A DNA stretch of 64,000 bases, from positions 1 to 64,000 of the forward strand of contig NZ_VLTJ01000011.1 of NCBI RefSeq assembly GCF_007558815.1, read 5' to 3'. Source of the DNA: Verticiella sediminum (GTDB lineage: Bacteria; Pseudomonadota; Gammaproteobacteria; Burkholderiales; Burkholderiaceae_B). Positions 51,806-60,102 of the stretch are shown in pieces (the first letter of the stretch is position 1; every line of letters begins with the position of its first letter). The position numbers and the translations under genes were made by a program. The notes under the pieces are model-generated. The model was given only the letters and a program-made list of their open reading frames with translations, was not told where the DNA came from and searched no databases.

Positions 51806-53515
51806 GTCGGCGAAGCCGAGATGCAGGCTGCACAGCTTGCCCGATTGTCGCACTTTTGCACGCGCCAGCCGGTTGATGAGATAACCCGCGAGCCGCGCTT
51901 CGGCGTGCGGGTCCTCGAGCAGTTCGTCGTGCCCGGGCGGTGTGGGCGAGAGCACCGGCGCGCGCCCTTCGTACTGGAAGCTGATCGAGAGCGAGAACTC
52001 GTCGTGCAGCGTGCGCAGGCGGATCAGCGCTGGCTGCGCCTGGACGAAGCCGCCCTGGGCCAGCAGGTCGAACGCCTGCCAGGCGGCGAGCTGGGCGCGC
52101 TGGACGACCTCGCGGCGTGCGCCCCAGAGCGCCCCCTGGCGCTCGATGAAGCGGGTCACTTCCTCCATCGTGGTGTGCGCGATGTCGAAAGTCTGCATCG
52201 TGCGCCGCTTGACGCCCAGACGGAACAGCGCGGTCAGCAGCACCGCGGTCAAGAGACCGCCGGCGAAGGCCGAGAACACGACTTGTTCGGCGCCCAGCGG
52301 CCATAGCTGGGCCAGGCCGCCGTGCAGCGCGGGAAACGACAGGGCCACCGCCAGCCCGGTACCGACCGCCAGCACGCGCCGATTGTCGAGCAGCCGCGAA
52401 CCGACCATTTGAACGCCGCTCAGCATGGTGAAGGCCGACAGAAAGAGCAGCAGCCCGCCGATCACGGCTTCGGGCAGCACCAGCCAGACCAGCATGAGCT
52501 TGGGCAGTAGCGCAAAGAGCACGAGCACACCCGCCAGCCAGTACCCGAGGTGGCGGCTGGTGCTGCCGGACGCCGCGGCCTGCGATACCGCGCCGCCGCT
52601 GGACGCCAGGGGCAGCCCGTGCAGCAGGGCGGCCACGAGCTGGGTGCAGCCTTCGGCGCGCAGCCCGCGGCCGAAGGCATGAAGATCGGCCCGGCGCCAT
52701 TCGGCGTCGTTGGCCTGCTGCGCCATGGTTTGCGTGCCCAGCGAGCCGACGGCCAGGAAGAAGCCGGTGATGACGTAGGGCAGGATCAGCGCCGGCTCGA
52801 AGGCCCAGCCGCCCAGTCCCAGCTCGGGCAGGCGGAACCAGGGGGCGGCGCCAAGCTGCGCCCCATCGGTGGCGTCGATCAGCCCCAGCAGCCAGGCGGC
52901 GAGCGCGCCGATGCCCAGGCCGATCAGCGTGGCGAACATGCGGGCGCGCGACTTGATCCACACATTGCAGAACACCATGGTGAAGAAGGTGATGCCCGCC
53001 ACCGCGATGTCGGCCGGCGAGATCCGGGATTGCTGTTCGCCTTCGAAGATGAGGTGCACGCCCATCTGGCCCAGCCCGATACCGAGCAGCATCACGGCCA
53101 GCCCGGCGATCTCGACCGTGAACACCGAGCGCAGCCGCGGCAGCACGTAGCTGAAGGCGATTTGCGATACCCCGATCACGGCGACCATGCCGAAGCTGAG
53201 CGCCAGGCCGCCGACGTCGCTCGCCAGGTACATCGCGGGCAACACCGCCGAGGTGGCCTGCATCGGGTAGTAGTAGCCCGAGCCGATGCCGCCGCGCTGC
53301 AGCACCTGCAGCACCACGCCCACCGCCGTCACGAGCAGGGTGGCGGCCGCGATGTTGAGGAATTGTTCGTACGGCAGGCCGTGGTGGTGCGCGAACAGCG
53401 AGGGTAGCGCGAGCAGCGCGCCCAGAAAGGCCGCCTGCTGCAGCGCCAGCGCCGCGGCGAAGCGCGCGGGCGGCCGTTCGTTCTGCCAGTAGACGATGTT
53501 GTCCGGCTTGCGCAT
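51803..53515 (-). CDS. NCS2-family purine/pyrimidine permease with extra C-terminal domain
   Basis: A 570-residue nucleobase:cation symporter-2 (UraA/XanQ fold) protein. The transport core, about residues 20-435, has the fourteen-segment pattern with QATSAVLPAMYLA, PYVITGFFLAVGSLGTQTMAQQA and LPEAVIGGLLLFLSAFTMLSGVQMV; substrate may be xanthine, uric acid or uracil. Typical family members end near 430-460. Here residues 437-570 form a soluble tail, FIERQGALWGARREVVQRAQ... LRTLHDEFSLSISFQYEG ... LINRLARAKVRQ, with the strand-helix pattern of a GHKL ATPase-like fold but without an obvious N-box. Starts MRKPDNIVYWQNERPP. Confidence 0.85.
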   Translation of the reverse strand: MRKPDNIVYWQNERPPARFAAALALQQAAFLGALLALPSLFAHHHGLPYEQFLNIAAATLLVTAVGVVLQVLQRGGIGSGYYYPMQATSAVLPAMYLASDVGGLALSFGMVAVIGVSQIAFSYVLPRLRSVFTVEIAGLAVMLLGIGLGQMGVHLIFEGEQQSRISPADIAVAGITFFTMVFCNVWIKSRARMFATLIGLGIGALAAWLLGLIDATDGAQLGAAPWFRLPELGLGGWAFEPALILPYVITGFFLAVGSLGTQTMAQQANDAEWRRADLHAFGRGLRAEGCTQLVAALLHGLPLASSGGAVSQAAASGSTSRHLGYWLAGVLVLFALLPKLMLVWLVLPEAVIGGLLLFLSAFTMLSGVQMVGSRLLDNRRVLAVGTGLAVALSFPALHGGLAQLWPLGAEQVVFSAFAGGLLTAVLLTALFRLGVKRRTMQTFDIAHTTMEEVTRFIERQGALWGARREVVQRAQLAAWQAFDLLAQGGFVQAQPALIRLRTLHDEFSLSISFQYEGRAPVLSPTPPGHDELLEDPHAEARLAGYLINRLARAKVRQSGKLCSLHLGFAD

Positions 53516-53632
53516 GAGCCCGGCTCCCTGGTGGCAAAGAGTGCCAGAGTATATCGAGACGTGACGATAATGCGCAGATCGGCAGCCGTCGCGTTGTGCC
53601 GGGCCGACGCTGGTAGCCGTACGGCGTACGCC

Positions 53633-54499
53633 CTAGCCCGCGGCCGCGCGGCGTCGGCGCAGCGTGGTCGCCACCGTCGCGCCGAGGATGCAGCCCGCGC
53701 CGAGCAGCATGCGCAGCGTCGGCCGATCGCCGAACAGCAGCCACGCGGCCAGAATGGCGTACACGGGTTCCAGGGCAATGACCATACCGGCCGTGCGCGC
53801 GTTCAGGCGCGACAGGCTGCTGACGAACAGGTAGTGCGCCAGGCCCGTGCAAAAGATGCCCAGCGCGGCCAGCGCGAACCAGTCCGGCGCCTGCAGCCCG
53901 GCCAGACCCGCCAAGCCGAAAGGCAGGGTGAGCGCCAGCACGACGCCGTTCTGCCAGCAGGCCACCTGGATCGAATCGAGATTGCCGGCCGTCCAGCGGT
54001 TGACCAGGGCCAGCACCGCGAAGCTGAATCCGGAGAGCACGCCCCAGAGCACGCCCACGGTACCCGTGTCGGCCAGGTCGAACGCGGGAGCCACCAGCAC
54101 CAGCCCGAAGCTGACCAGGGCGAGCAGCCACCATTCGGCTGCGCCGATGCGATCCCGGTAGACGAGGCGCTCGAGCAGCACCGTGAAAGCCGGCACGCTG
54201 GCAAAGCCCAGCGTGGCTACTGCGACGCCGCCGATCTTCACCGCGACGAAGAACGTGACCCAATGGCTGGCCAGCAGCGCGCCGGATACGGTCAGGGCCA
54301 GCACGCGACGCGGGTCCAGCCCTGCGAGCAGGCTGCGCCCCTGCGAGCGCGCGAACACCATTAGCGTGAGCACGGCGAAGGCGGCGCGTCCGGAAGTGAT
54401 GGCAAAGGGCTCGGCCTGGATCATGTGGCCGAAGACGCCGGTCAGGCCGAACAGGAGGGCGGTGAGGTGGATGGCGGTGAGCGCTTGGCGTTGCTGCAT
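53633..54499 (-). CDS. EamA/DMT-family transporter
   Basis: A 288-residue drug/metabolite exporter-type protein with ten predicted membrane segments in two EamA repeats. The first repeat begins AIHLTALLFGLTGVFGHMI and the second WGVLSGFSFAVLALVNRW. LEPVYAILAAWLLFGDRPT near the C-terminus is the classical EamA signature. The ATG at 54499 starts MQQRQALTAIHL directly before the first helix; a longer frame adds arginine-rich residues. The substrate is unknown. It is divergent from metC across 200 bases; a weak GACAAT -10 for metC lies around 54638. Confidence 0.88.
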   Translation of the reverse strand: MQQRQALTAIHLTALLFGLTGVFGHMIQAEPFAITSGRAAFAVLTLMVFARSQGRSLLAGLDPRRVLALTVSGALLASHWVTFFVAVKIGGVAVATLGFASVPAFTVLLERLVYRDRIGAAEWWLLALVSFGLVLVAPAFDLADTGTVGVLWGVLSGFSFAVLALVNRWTAGNLDSIQVACWQNGVVLALTLPFGLAGLAGLQAPDWFALAALGIFCTGLAHYLFVSSLSRLNARTAGMVIALEPVYAILAAWLLFGDRPTLRMLLGAGCILGATVATTLRRRRAAAG

Positions 54500-54699
54500 C
54501 GCGGAATGATCGCACAGCCGGCGAGGGCGGCATTCCAGGCCGGCGCGCATGCGGGACGCAGCCCGGCCTCGGCCCATCACCTTGTACGAGTCGCTCGGTT
54601 TCGGCGCGCTGGACCTGGCGGCGCTGGCGCGTAGTGAGACAATCCCGGCAGGTACTTTCGTTGAATGGACGGGATAGGCCGTCCGATGGAGTCGATGGC

Positions 54700-55938
54700 A
54701 TGAGCCAAGCAGAGTTCGATGCTTCGGGCGCGCAGAACGGAATCTCGCGCACCGATTTCGTGGAGGCGGGACGCCCCGCCAGCCTGTCGATGGACCGGTT
54801 CGAGGCGGTCAACGTGCCGGTATGGCGCGCTTCCAGTGTGTTGTTCGACACGGTGGCCGACGTACAGGCCGCCTCGGCCGGCGCGGCGGCCGGAGAGCGC
54901 CAGGCCAGCAACTACGCCACCACCGGCACGCCCACGACGTTCGCGCTGGCCGAGGCCATCGCTCAGTTGGAGGCACCTGGCCATGCCGCCCGCGTGGCCC
55001 TGGCGCCGAGCGGGCTGGCGGCGATCAGCACGGCCCTGATGGCGTATCTGTCGCCGGGCGAGCACATGCTGATGAGCGATTCGGTCTATGGCCCTGCGCG
55101 CCTGTTCGCCCAGGGCATGCTGACGCGCTTCGGCGTGCAGACCACCTTCTACGACCCGGCGCTGGATGCCGACGCGTTGGGCGCGCTGATCCGCCCGAAC
55201 ACGCGGGTGATCTACCTGGAGAGCCCGGGCAGCTATACCTTCGAGATCCAGGATGTCCCCGCGATCTGCGCCATGGCGCGCGCGCGAGGTGTGCTCACCA
55301 TGCTCGACAACGCCTGGGCCTCGCCGGTGTTTGCGCGACCGTTCGACTGGGGCGTCGACGTCTCGCTGCTGCCCCTGACCAAGTACTGGAGCGGGCATGC
55401 CGACGTGCTGATGGGCGCCGTGGTGGTGCGCGAGGCCTTGTGGCCGGCTCTGCACCAGACGGTGCGCCAGACCGGCATCTGCGTGGGCGGCGACGACGCC
55501 TGGCTGGTCCTGCGCGGCATGCGTACGCTGCCCGTGCGCATGCGGACGCACGAGCGCACCGCGCTCGCCGTAGCGCACTGGCTGCAGGCTCGCCCCGAAG
55601 TCTCGCGCGTACTGCACCCGGCCTTGCCGGATCATCCGCAGCACGCGCTCTGGCAGCGCGATTTCCTGGGCGCGAGTGGGCTGTTCTCCTTCGAGTTGGC
55701 CGAGAGCGCGTCGCCCGAGCGCATCGCCGCGCTGTGCGATGGCCACCGGCATCTGCGCCTGGGCTATTCCTGGGGCGGCTATGAAAGTCTCATCATGCCG
55801 GCCAACATCGGCAATCTGCGCACGGCGCTGCCCTGGGCGGGCGGCCCGTTGATCCGCATCCATGCCGGCCTGGACGACCCGCACAGCCTGATCGCCGACC
55901 TGGAGGCCGGGTTCGCGGCCTACGGTCGCACCGCCTGA
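54700..55938 (+). CDS. metC: Cystathionine beta-lyase
   Basis: PLP enzyme that cleaves cystathionine to homocysteine, ammonia and pyruvate in methionine synthesis. The 412-residue protein shows the Cys/Met metabolism fold: VPVWRASSVLFDTVADV at the N-terminus, NYATTGTPTTFALAEA, the Asp of TMLDNAWASPVFARP that binds the pyridine ring, and Lys228 in PLTKYWSGHADVLMG that binds PLP. SWGGYESLIMPAN and GPLIRIHAGLDDPHSLIADLE near the end are typical of MetC over other family members. The ATG at 54700 begins MSQAEFDASG; an upstream frame exists but is unlikely. A long hairpin follows the stop. Confidence 0.92.
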   Translation: MSQAEFDASGAQNGISRTDFVEAGRPASLSMDRFEAVNVPVWRASSVLFDTVADVQAASAGAAAGERQASNYATTGTPTTFALAEAIAQLEAPGHAARVALAPSGLAAISTALMAYLSPGEHMLMSDSVYGPARLFAQGMLTRFGVQTTFYDPALDADALGALIRPNTRVIYLESPGSYTFEIQDVPAICAMARARGVLTMLDNAWASPVFARPFDWGVDVSLLPLTKYWSGHADVLMGAVVVREALWPALHQTVRQTGICVGGDDAWLVLRGMRTLPVRMRTHERTALAVAHWLQARPEVSRVLHPALPDHPQHALWQRDFLGASGLFSFELAESASPERIAALCDGHRHLRLGYSWGGYESLIMPANIGNLRTALPWAGGPLIRIHAGLDDPHSLIADLEAGFAAYGRTA

Positions 55939-55944
55939 TCGCAG

Positions 55945-55990
55945 GCCGGCGCCGGGACGCGCGCATGCGCAAGCGTCGCGCGGCGCCGGC
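55945..55990. terminator. Bidirectional hairpin between metC and the convergent hydrolase gene
   Basis: GCCGGCGCC (55945-55953) is perfectly complementary to GGCGCCGGC (55982-55990), with further GC pairing inside the 28-base interior. It starts 7 bases after the metC stop and lies 15 bases before the end of the convergent gene. No T-run. Confidence 0.45.
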
Positions 55991-56004
55991 GGCGCTGCAG
56001 AGGA

Positions 56005-56835
56005 TCAGGCGGCCGGGGTTTCGCCGAACAGAAAGGCGATGACCGCGGTATTGAAGCTGTGCGGCTTGGCGATGTTCATGCCATGCGCTGCGCCGACGAT
56101 GGTGACGCGCTGCACGTCGGGCAGCCGTGCCTGCAGCCGGTCCTGGGCCTGCGCGTAGCGCTGCGGGCTATGGTTGCCGCCCACCAGCAGCACCGGGATG
56201 GCGAGCGCGGCCAGGGCGGCTTCGTCCAGCGGGGCAATGCGTTCCTCGGCCTGGCCGGCCAGCGTGCCGGCGTTGTCGTGGGCCATCTCGCGAAACCCGC
56301 GCACCATGCGGCGCCAGGTGTCGGGGCCGTTGACCGCGTCGACGAAGATGCCCAGGCCGGCCTCGGTGTCGCCCGCCTGGATGCGCCGCAAGGCCTCGCC
56401 GATGAATGGCGAGACGGTGTGCGCGGCCTGCGGTTCATCGGCAACGTGAGCCGGGGGATCGGCGAGCACCAGCCGGCCGACGAGGCCGGGGTGGCGCAGC
56501 GCCAGTTCCAGCGCCACGCGCGCGCCGCGCGAATGGCCAACCACGTGCGCCGGGGCCGCGTCCAGGTGCTCGAGCAAGCGGGCGAGATCGTGCGCATGCT
56601 GTTCGACCGAGAATTCGCCGGGCCCGTGCGCGTCGTGCGGCCAGTAGTGGCGAAGGCTGGGCGCGATCACCCGGCCATGCCGCGCGAACGGCTGCATCTG
56701 CGGCTGCCAATAGCGGCAGTCGCACAGCGAGCCGTGCACCAGGAGCACGGGCTGGCCGCTGCCCAGCTCGGCATAGTTCAGGTCGTAGCCATCGACATCG
56801 ACGGCCTGTAGCGGGGTCGGCAGGGTAAAGCGCAT
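56005..56835 (-). CDS. Alpha/beta hydrolase
   Basis: A 276-residue alpha/beta-hydrolase-fold enzyme. The oxyanion-hole motif VLLVHGSLCDCRYW is near residue 30, the nucleophile elbow is VGHSRGARVALELA with Ser near 102, and the catalytic His is in VGAAHGMNIAKPHSF near residue 254. The Asp is probably in the stretch around residue 220, where LVGGNHSPQRY replaces the usual G-x-x-D, so the acid is not certain. No signal peptide. Substrate unknown; relatives include esterases and haloperoxidase-like enzymes. It is followed (upstream) at 64 bases by the LysE-type gene on the same strand. Confidence 0.85.
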   Translation of the reverse strand: MRFTLPTPLQAVDVDGYDLNYAELGSGQPVLLVHGSLCDCRYWQPQMQPFARHGRVIAPSLRHYWPHDAHGPGEFSVEQHAHDLARLLEHLDAAPAHVVGHSRGARVALELALRHPGLVGRLVLADPPAHVADEPQAAHTVSPFIGEALRRIQAGDTEAGLGIFVDAVNGPDTWRRMVRGFREMAHDNAGTLAGQAEERIAPLDEAALAALAIPVLLVGGNHSPQRYAQAQDRLQARLPDVQRVTIVGAAHGMNIAKPHSFNTAVIAFLFGETPAA

Positions 56836-56899
56836 GGCGGCGGGCGGAAGGCAGTGGGCAGCATTGTGCCTGATCCCGCCCGCGCATCGGGTGCGTGCC

Positions 56900-57508
56900 T
56901 CACAGGGGAGCGGCAGGCGCCAGGGCCGGGTAGAGCGAAGCGACGAGCAGCGCCGCCATCGACACGTTGAACCAGCGCACGGCGCGGGGGTCGCGCAGCA
57001 GGTTGCGCAGCAGAGCGCCGGCCCCTGCCCACACGGCGATGGCGGGCAGGTTGACCATGCCCATCACCGTCGCGACCATCAACAGGTGGGCGTGGTACTG
57101 CTCGGGCGGGACGAAGGCGGCTACCGTACCCACCACCATGATCCAGGCCTTGGGATTCACCCATTGGAAGGCCGCGGCCTGCCAGAACGTGAACGGCGCG
57201 CCGCGCGCCTCGCCCTGGTCAGGGCCGCCGGCGCGCGCAATCTGCCAGGCGAGATACAGCAGGTAGGCGCCGCCCCCGTACTTCAGTGCATCGTGCATCC
57301 AGGGCCAGCGCGCGAAGAGGTCGCCCAGGATCAGGCCGACGGCCAGCATCATCGCCACCACCCCGGCCGAGATGCCCACCATGTGCGGCAGGGTGCGGCG
57401 AAAACCGAAGTTCAGGCCCGAGGCCGTGAGCATGATGTTGTTCGGGCCAGGGGTGATGGACATCGCGAGCGAGAAGGTGACGACGGGCAGGAGCAAGGCG
57501 GTCTGCAT
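56900..57508 (-). CDS. LysE-family amino acid exporter
   Basis: A 202-residue LysE/RhtB-type translocator with five or six membrane segments, expected to export an amino acid or related compound. The N-terminal FSLAMSITPGPNNIMLTASGLNFGFRRTLPHM is the family signature, and FQWVNPKAWIMVVGTVAAF is the conserved second-half motif. The ATG at 57508 starts the first helix directly. It is divergent from the MocR-type regulator gene; 107 bases with a repeated operator lie between them, so MocR control of this exporter is likely. Confidence 0.9.
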   Translation of the reverse strand: MQTALLLPVVTFSLAMSITPGPNNIMLTASGLNFGFRRTLPHMVGISAGVVAMMLAVGLILGDLFARWPWMHDALKYGGGAYLLYLAWQIARAGGPDQGEARGAPFTFWQAAAFQWVNPKAWIMVVGTVAAFVPPEQYHAHLLMVATVMGMVNLPAIAVWAGAGALLRNLLRDPRAVRWFNVSMAALLVASLYPALAPAAPL

Positions 57509-57535
57509 GATGGCGGCGACTGCAAGAGGGCGGTC

Positions 57536-57577
57536 GGTACACTGTACGTGCGATCTCCGGTACAGTACCGGTACAGT
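57536..57577. promoter_or_regulatory. Operator between the LysE-type exporter and the MocR regulator
   Basis: CCGGTACAGT occurs twice exactly, at 57557-57566 and 57568-57577, an 11-base period that puts both on the same DNA face. A related, partly inverted element GGTACACTGTAC lies at 57536-57547. MocR-family proteins commonly bind direct repeats with an added inverted half-site in the gap to a divergent target gene. This is the likely binding site of the adjacent regulator. Confidence 0.65.
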
Positions 57578-57615
57578 TGACCAGTTCAATTCAGACACTG
57601 GCCCGGTAAATCGAC

Positions 57616-59064
57616 ATGACAGTTTCTCCTCCTGCAAGCAGGTCCGGCGAGGACCTCGGCGAGCTTACGCTCGCCGGCCGGCTGGCCCAGCGCATCGGCC
57701 GGCAGATCGAATCGCAGGCGCTGCGCCCCGGCACGCGCCTGGCGTCCATCCGCGATCTCGCCCGCAGCGCGGGCGTGAGCCGGTTCACCGTCGTGCAGGC
57801 ATACGACCGCCTGGTTGCTGCGGGCCTGGTCGGCTCGCGTCGCGGCTCGGGTTTCTTCGTGCTGCCGCGGCCCAGGCCGGCCTTGAGTCCGGAGCGTCCC
57901 CGGACGCCGGCCGTGCCTTCGCGCATCGACGTCTCCTGGCTGCTGCGCAGCATGTTCGTCGCCGACGCATCGACCGCCATGCCGGGCAGCGCCGGCCTGC
58001 TGCCGCCCGAGTGGCTGGATGCCGAAATGGTGGCCAGCGCCGTGCGCGCGGTCGGGCGCTCGGCGCGCAGCAGCCTGGTCGGCTACGGCCATCCGCAGGG
58101 CTTTGCTCCGCTGCGCCAGCAGATCGCGGCCCGCCTGCAGGCCGAAGGGATCACGGTCCATCCCGAACGCCAGATCGTCACCACGGCCGGCGTGACCCAG
58201 GCCATCGATCTCGTGGTGCGTCACTGCGTCGCGCCGGGCGACACGGTCCTGGTGGAGGACCCGGGCTGGTTCGTGGTGTTCGGCCGCCTGGCCGCGTTCG
58301 GCGTGCGCGTCGTGGGGGTGCCGCGCACCGCTGCCGGCCCCGACATCGAGGCGCTGGAGCGTTTGGCGCAGTTGCACCGGCCCAGGCTCTTCATCGTCAA
58401 TTCCGTCGTGCACAACCCGACCGGGCACACGCTGACGGCCGGCGCCGCGTATGCCGTGCTGCGTGCGGCCGAACGCTACGATTTCCTGGTCATCGAGGAC
58501 GATACCTACAGCGAGCTGCATCCGGGCGGCGCCATCCGTCTGGCTGCGCTCGACGGCCTGGCCCGCGTGATCCATGTCGGCGGCTTCTCGAAGATGCTGG
58601 CGGCCAGCCTGCGCGTGGGCTATATCGCCGCCGCGCCCGAGCTGGCGCTGGGCCTGGCCGACGTGAAGATGCTGACCGGGCTCACCAGCCCCGAGCTGGG
58701 TGAGCGGGTAGTGCACAGGGTGCTCGCGGACGGACAGTATCGCCGGCATGTCGAGCGCGTGCGCCAGCGCGTGGACGAGGCGCGCGAGCGCTGCCTGCAG
58801 CGCCTTGCGTCTCTGGGCGTACGCATGGAGACAGCGCCGCAGGCGGGCATGTTCGTCTGGGCCGACTGCGGTTGCGACAGCGAGGCCCTCGCGCGCGAGG
58901 CGGCCGCGCAGGGTATGCTCCTCGCCCCGGGCATCCTGTTCAATCCGGAGCAGAAGCCTTCCAGCATGATGCGTTTTTCGGTCGTTTCCGCCGACGACGA
59001 GAGCGCCTGGCGCACGCTGGCCCGGCTGTTGCCCGGTGCACCCCCATCTGTTAAGTTTGCCTGA
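57616..59064 (+). CDS. MocR-family (GntR/aminotransferase) transcriptional regulator
   Basis: A 482-residue chimeric regulator. Residues 15-85 form a GntR winged helix (IESQALRPGTRLASIRDLARSAGVSRFTVVQAYDRLVAAGLV), and residues 120-475 form a class I aminotransferase-like domain that senses PLP and an amino-acid-like ligand. The PLP lysine is Lys326 in HVGGFSKMLAASLRVGY. TAGVTQAIDLVVRHCV, DPGWFVVFGRL and HNPTGHTLT match the domain. It is divergent from a LysE-type exporter, so it probably controls export of the sensed compound and its own gene through the 57536-57577 repeats. SufR-like gene follows 36 bases later. Confidence 0.93.
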   Translation: MTVSPPASRSGEDLGELTLAGRLAQRIGRQIESQALRPGTRLASIRDLARSAGVSRFTVVQAYDRLVAAGLVGSRRGSGFFVLPRPRPALSPERPRTPAVPSRIDVSWLLRSMFVADASTAMPGSAGLLPPEWLDAEMVASAVRAVGRSARSSLVGYGHPQGFAPLRQQIAARLQAEGITVHPERQIVTTAGVTQAIDLVVRHCVAPGDTVLVEDPGWFVVFGRLAAFGVRVVGVPRTAAGPDIEALERLAQLHRPRLFIVNSVVHNPTGHTLTAGAAYAVLRAAERYDFLVIEDDTYSELHPGGAIRLAALDGLARVIHVGGFSKMLAASLRVGYIAAAPELALGLADVKMLTGLTSPELGERVVHRVLADGQYRRHVERVRQRVDEARERCLQRLASLGVRMETAPQAGMFVWADCGCDSEALAREAAAQGMLLAPGILFNPEQKPSSMMRFSVVSADDESAWRTLARLLPGAPPSVKFA

Positions 59065-59100
59065 GCCCATCGCCTGGGCTCGTCCTTTTTCGAGCGCCGT

Positions 59101-59784
59101 ATGAGCCTGACGCCGGATTCCCTCCGCTCGTCCGGAGCCGCCGCCACGCCGGCGGACCGCATTCTCGAGCACCTGAAGCTGCACGGCCCGCAATCGGCCG
59201 CCCAGCTCGGCGAGGCGCTGTCCATCAGCGGGGAGGCGGCTCGCCAGCAGTTGGTGCGCCTGGGCGGCATGTCGCTGGTGCAGGCGCGCTCGCGCGCCAA
59301 CGGCGTGGGGCGTCCCACCCGGGTGTGGCGCCTAACGCCGTCCGGGCATGCGCGCTTTCCCGACGCGCACGGCGTGCTGGCCGGCCAGTTGCTGGAATCC
59401 GCGCGCCAGCTCTTCGGCGAAGCGGGGGTGGAGCGGCTGATCTCCGCACGCGAATCCGAGGCGCGCACCGCGTACCAGCAGGCCCTGCAAGGCTGCCCCG
59501 ACCTCGCCTCGCGCGTTGCCGCCCTGGCCGGCATTCGCAGCGCCGAAGGCTATATGTGCAGTTGGCGCGCGCTCGACGAGCACACCTTCCTGCTGATCGA
59601 GAACCACTGCCCCATCTGCACCGCCGCGCGCGCGTGCCAGGGTTTCTGCCGGTCCGAACTGGCCCTGTTCGAAGCCGTCCTCGGCCCCGGCGTACGCGTA
59701 CGCCGCCTGGAACACCTGCAGTCGGGCGGCGAGCGCTGCACCTATCGCATCTCAGCCTCCGCGCGGCCGCCCGAAGGAGGCTGA
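59101..59784 (+). CDS. SufR-like helix-turn-helix regulator with C-terminal cysteine cluster
   Basis: A 227-residue protein. Residues 18-80 form a winged helix of the DeoR/ArsR type (ILEHLKLHGPQSAAQLGEALSISGEAARQQLVRLG, then GRPTRVWRLT). The C-terminal half has a cysteine cluster, Cys170, 173, 179 and 183 in ENHCPICTAARACQGFC, plus Cys132, 153 and 213. This layout is like SufR, which binds a [4Fe-4S] cluster and represses suf genes, although the spacing differs from cyanobacterial SufR. No suf or isc gene is in the window, so the target is open. ATG lies 36 bases after the MocR stop and the two may be cotranscribed. Confidence 0.8.
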   Translation: MSLTPDSLRSSGAAATPADRILEHLKLHGPQSAAQLGEALSISGEAARQQLVRLGGMSLVQARSRANGVGRPTRVWRLTPSGHARFPDAHGVLAGQLLESARQLFGEAGVERLISARESEARTAYQQALQGCPDLASRVAALAGIRSAEGYMCSWRALDEHTFLLIENHCPICTAARACQGFCRSELALFEAVLGPGVRVRRLEHLQSGGERCTYRISASARPPEGG

Positions 59785-59920
59785 AGCCCCCCGGGGCCCC
59801 CTCCTGCCTACCGCGCCTCGTCAGGGCTGATCAGGTGTGCTCGCCTTCACGCCAATGAAATATCGGTGTGCAATATTTTCAGTTGATATCGTTGCTGCCC
59901 GCATCGTCGCCATTCGGCGC

Positions 59921-59937
59921 ATGTGATGGTTTCACAT
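59921..59937. promoter_or_regulatory. Palindromic ATGTGA-N5-TCACAT site
   Basis: Perfect 6-base arms around TGGTT, resembling a CRP/FNR-family half-site pair but with a 5-base spacer instead of the usual 6 for CRP. It lies about 165 bases upstream of the ectR transcription start predicted here. Candidate binding site for an unidentified dimeric regulator. Confidence 0.4.
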
Positions 59938-60052
59938 AACTCCCTGAAATTAATGAATAATATGATGAATCCTTCAAGTTTTTTCAGGCCAGGTACGATG
60001 CTTGCTTGAGCCGTCAATTCTCGAGGTTTTCCCTAATAAGGGTACGCATGGG

Positions 60053-60081
60053 TTGACCTAACTGCCTTCAATAAATATAAT
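60053..60081 (+). promoter_or_regulatory. Sigma-70 promoter of the ectR-ectABCD operon
   Basis: TTGACC (60053-60058) and TATAAT (60076-60081) with exactly 17 bases between them: 11 of 12 consensus positions, the best promoter in the window. Predicted start near 60088, giving a leader of about 115 bases before the ectR ATG. Such a strong core suggests control by repression. Confidence 0.8.
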
Positions 60082-60086
60082 TTCAG

Positions 60087-60102
60087 TCGAAATGAATTTC
60101 GA
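60087..60102. promoter_or_regulatory. Candidate EctR operator
   Basis: TCGAAAT-GA-ATTTCGA is a perfect 16-base palindrome starting 6 bases past the TATAAT box, on the predicted transcription start. TTCA and TGAA flanks extend the symmetry with one extra base on the left. MarR-family proteins bind such palindromes; EctR1 of methylotrophs binds an AT-rich palindrome overlapping the ect promoter. Autoregulation by EctR is inferred. Confidence 0.65.
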
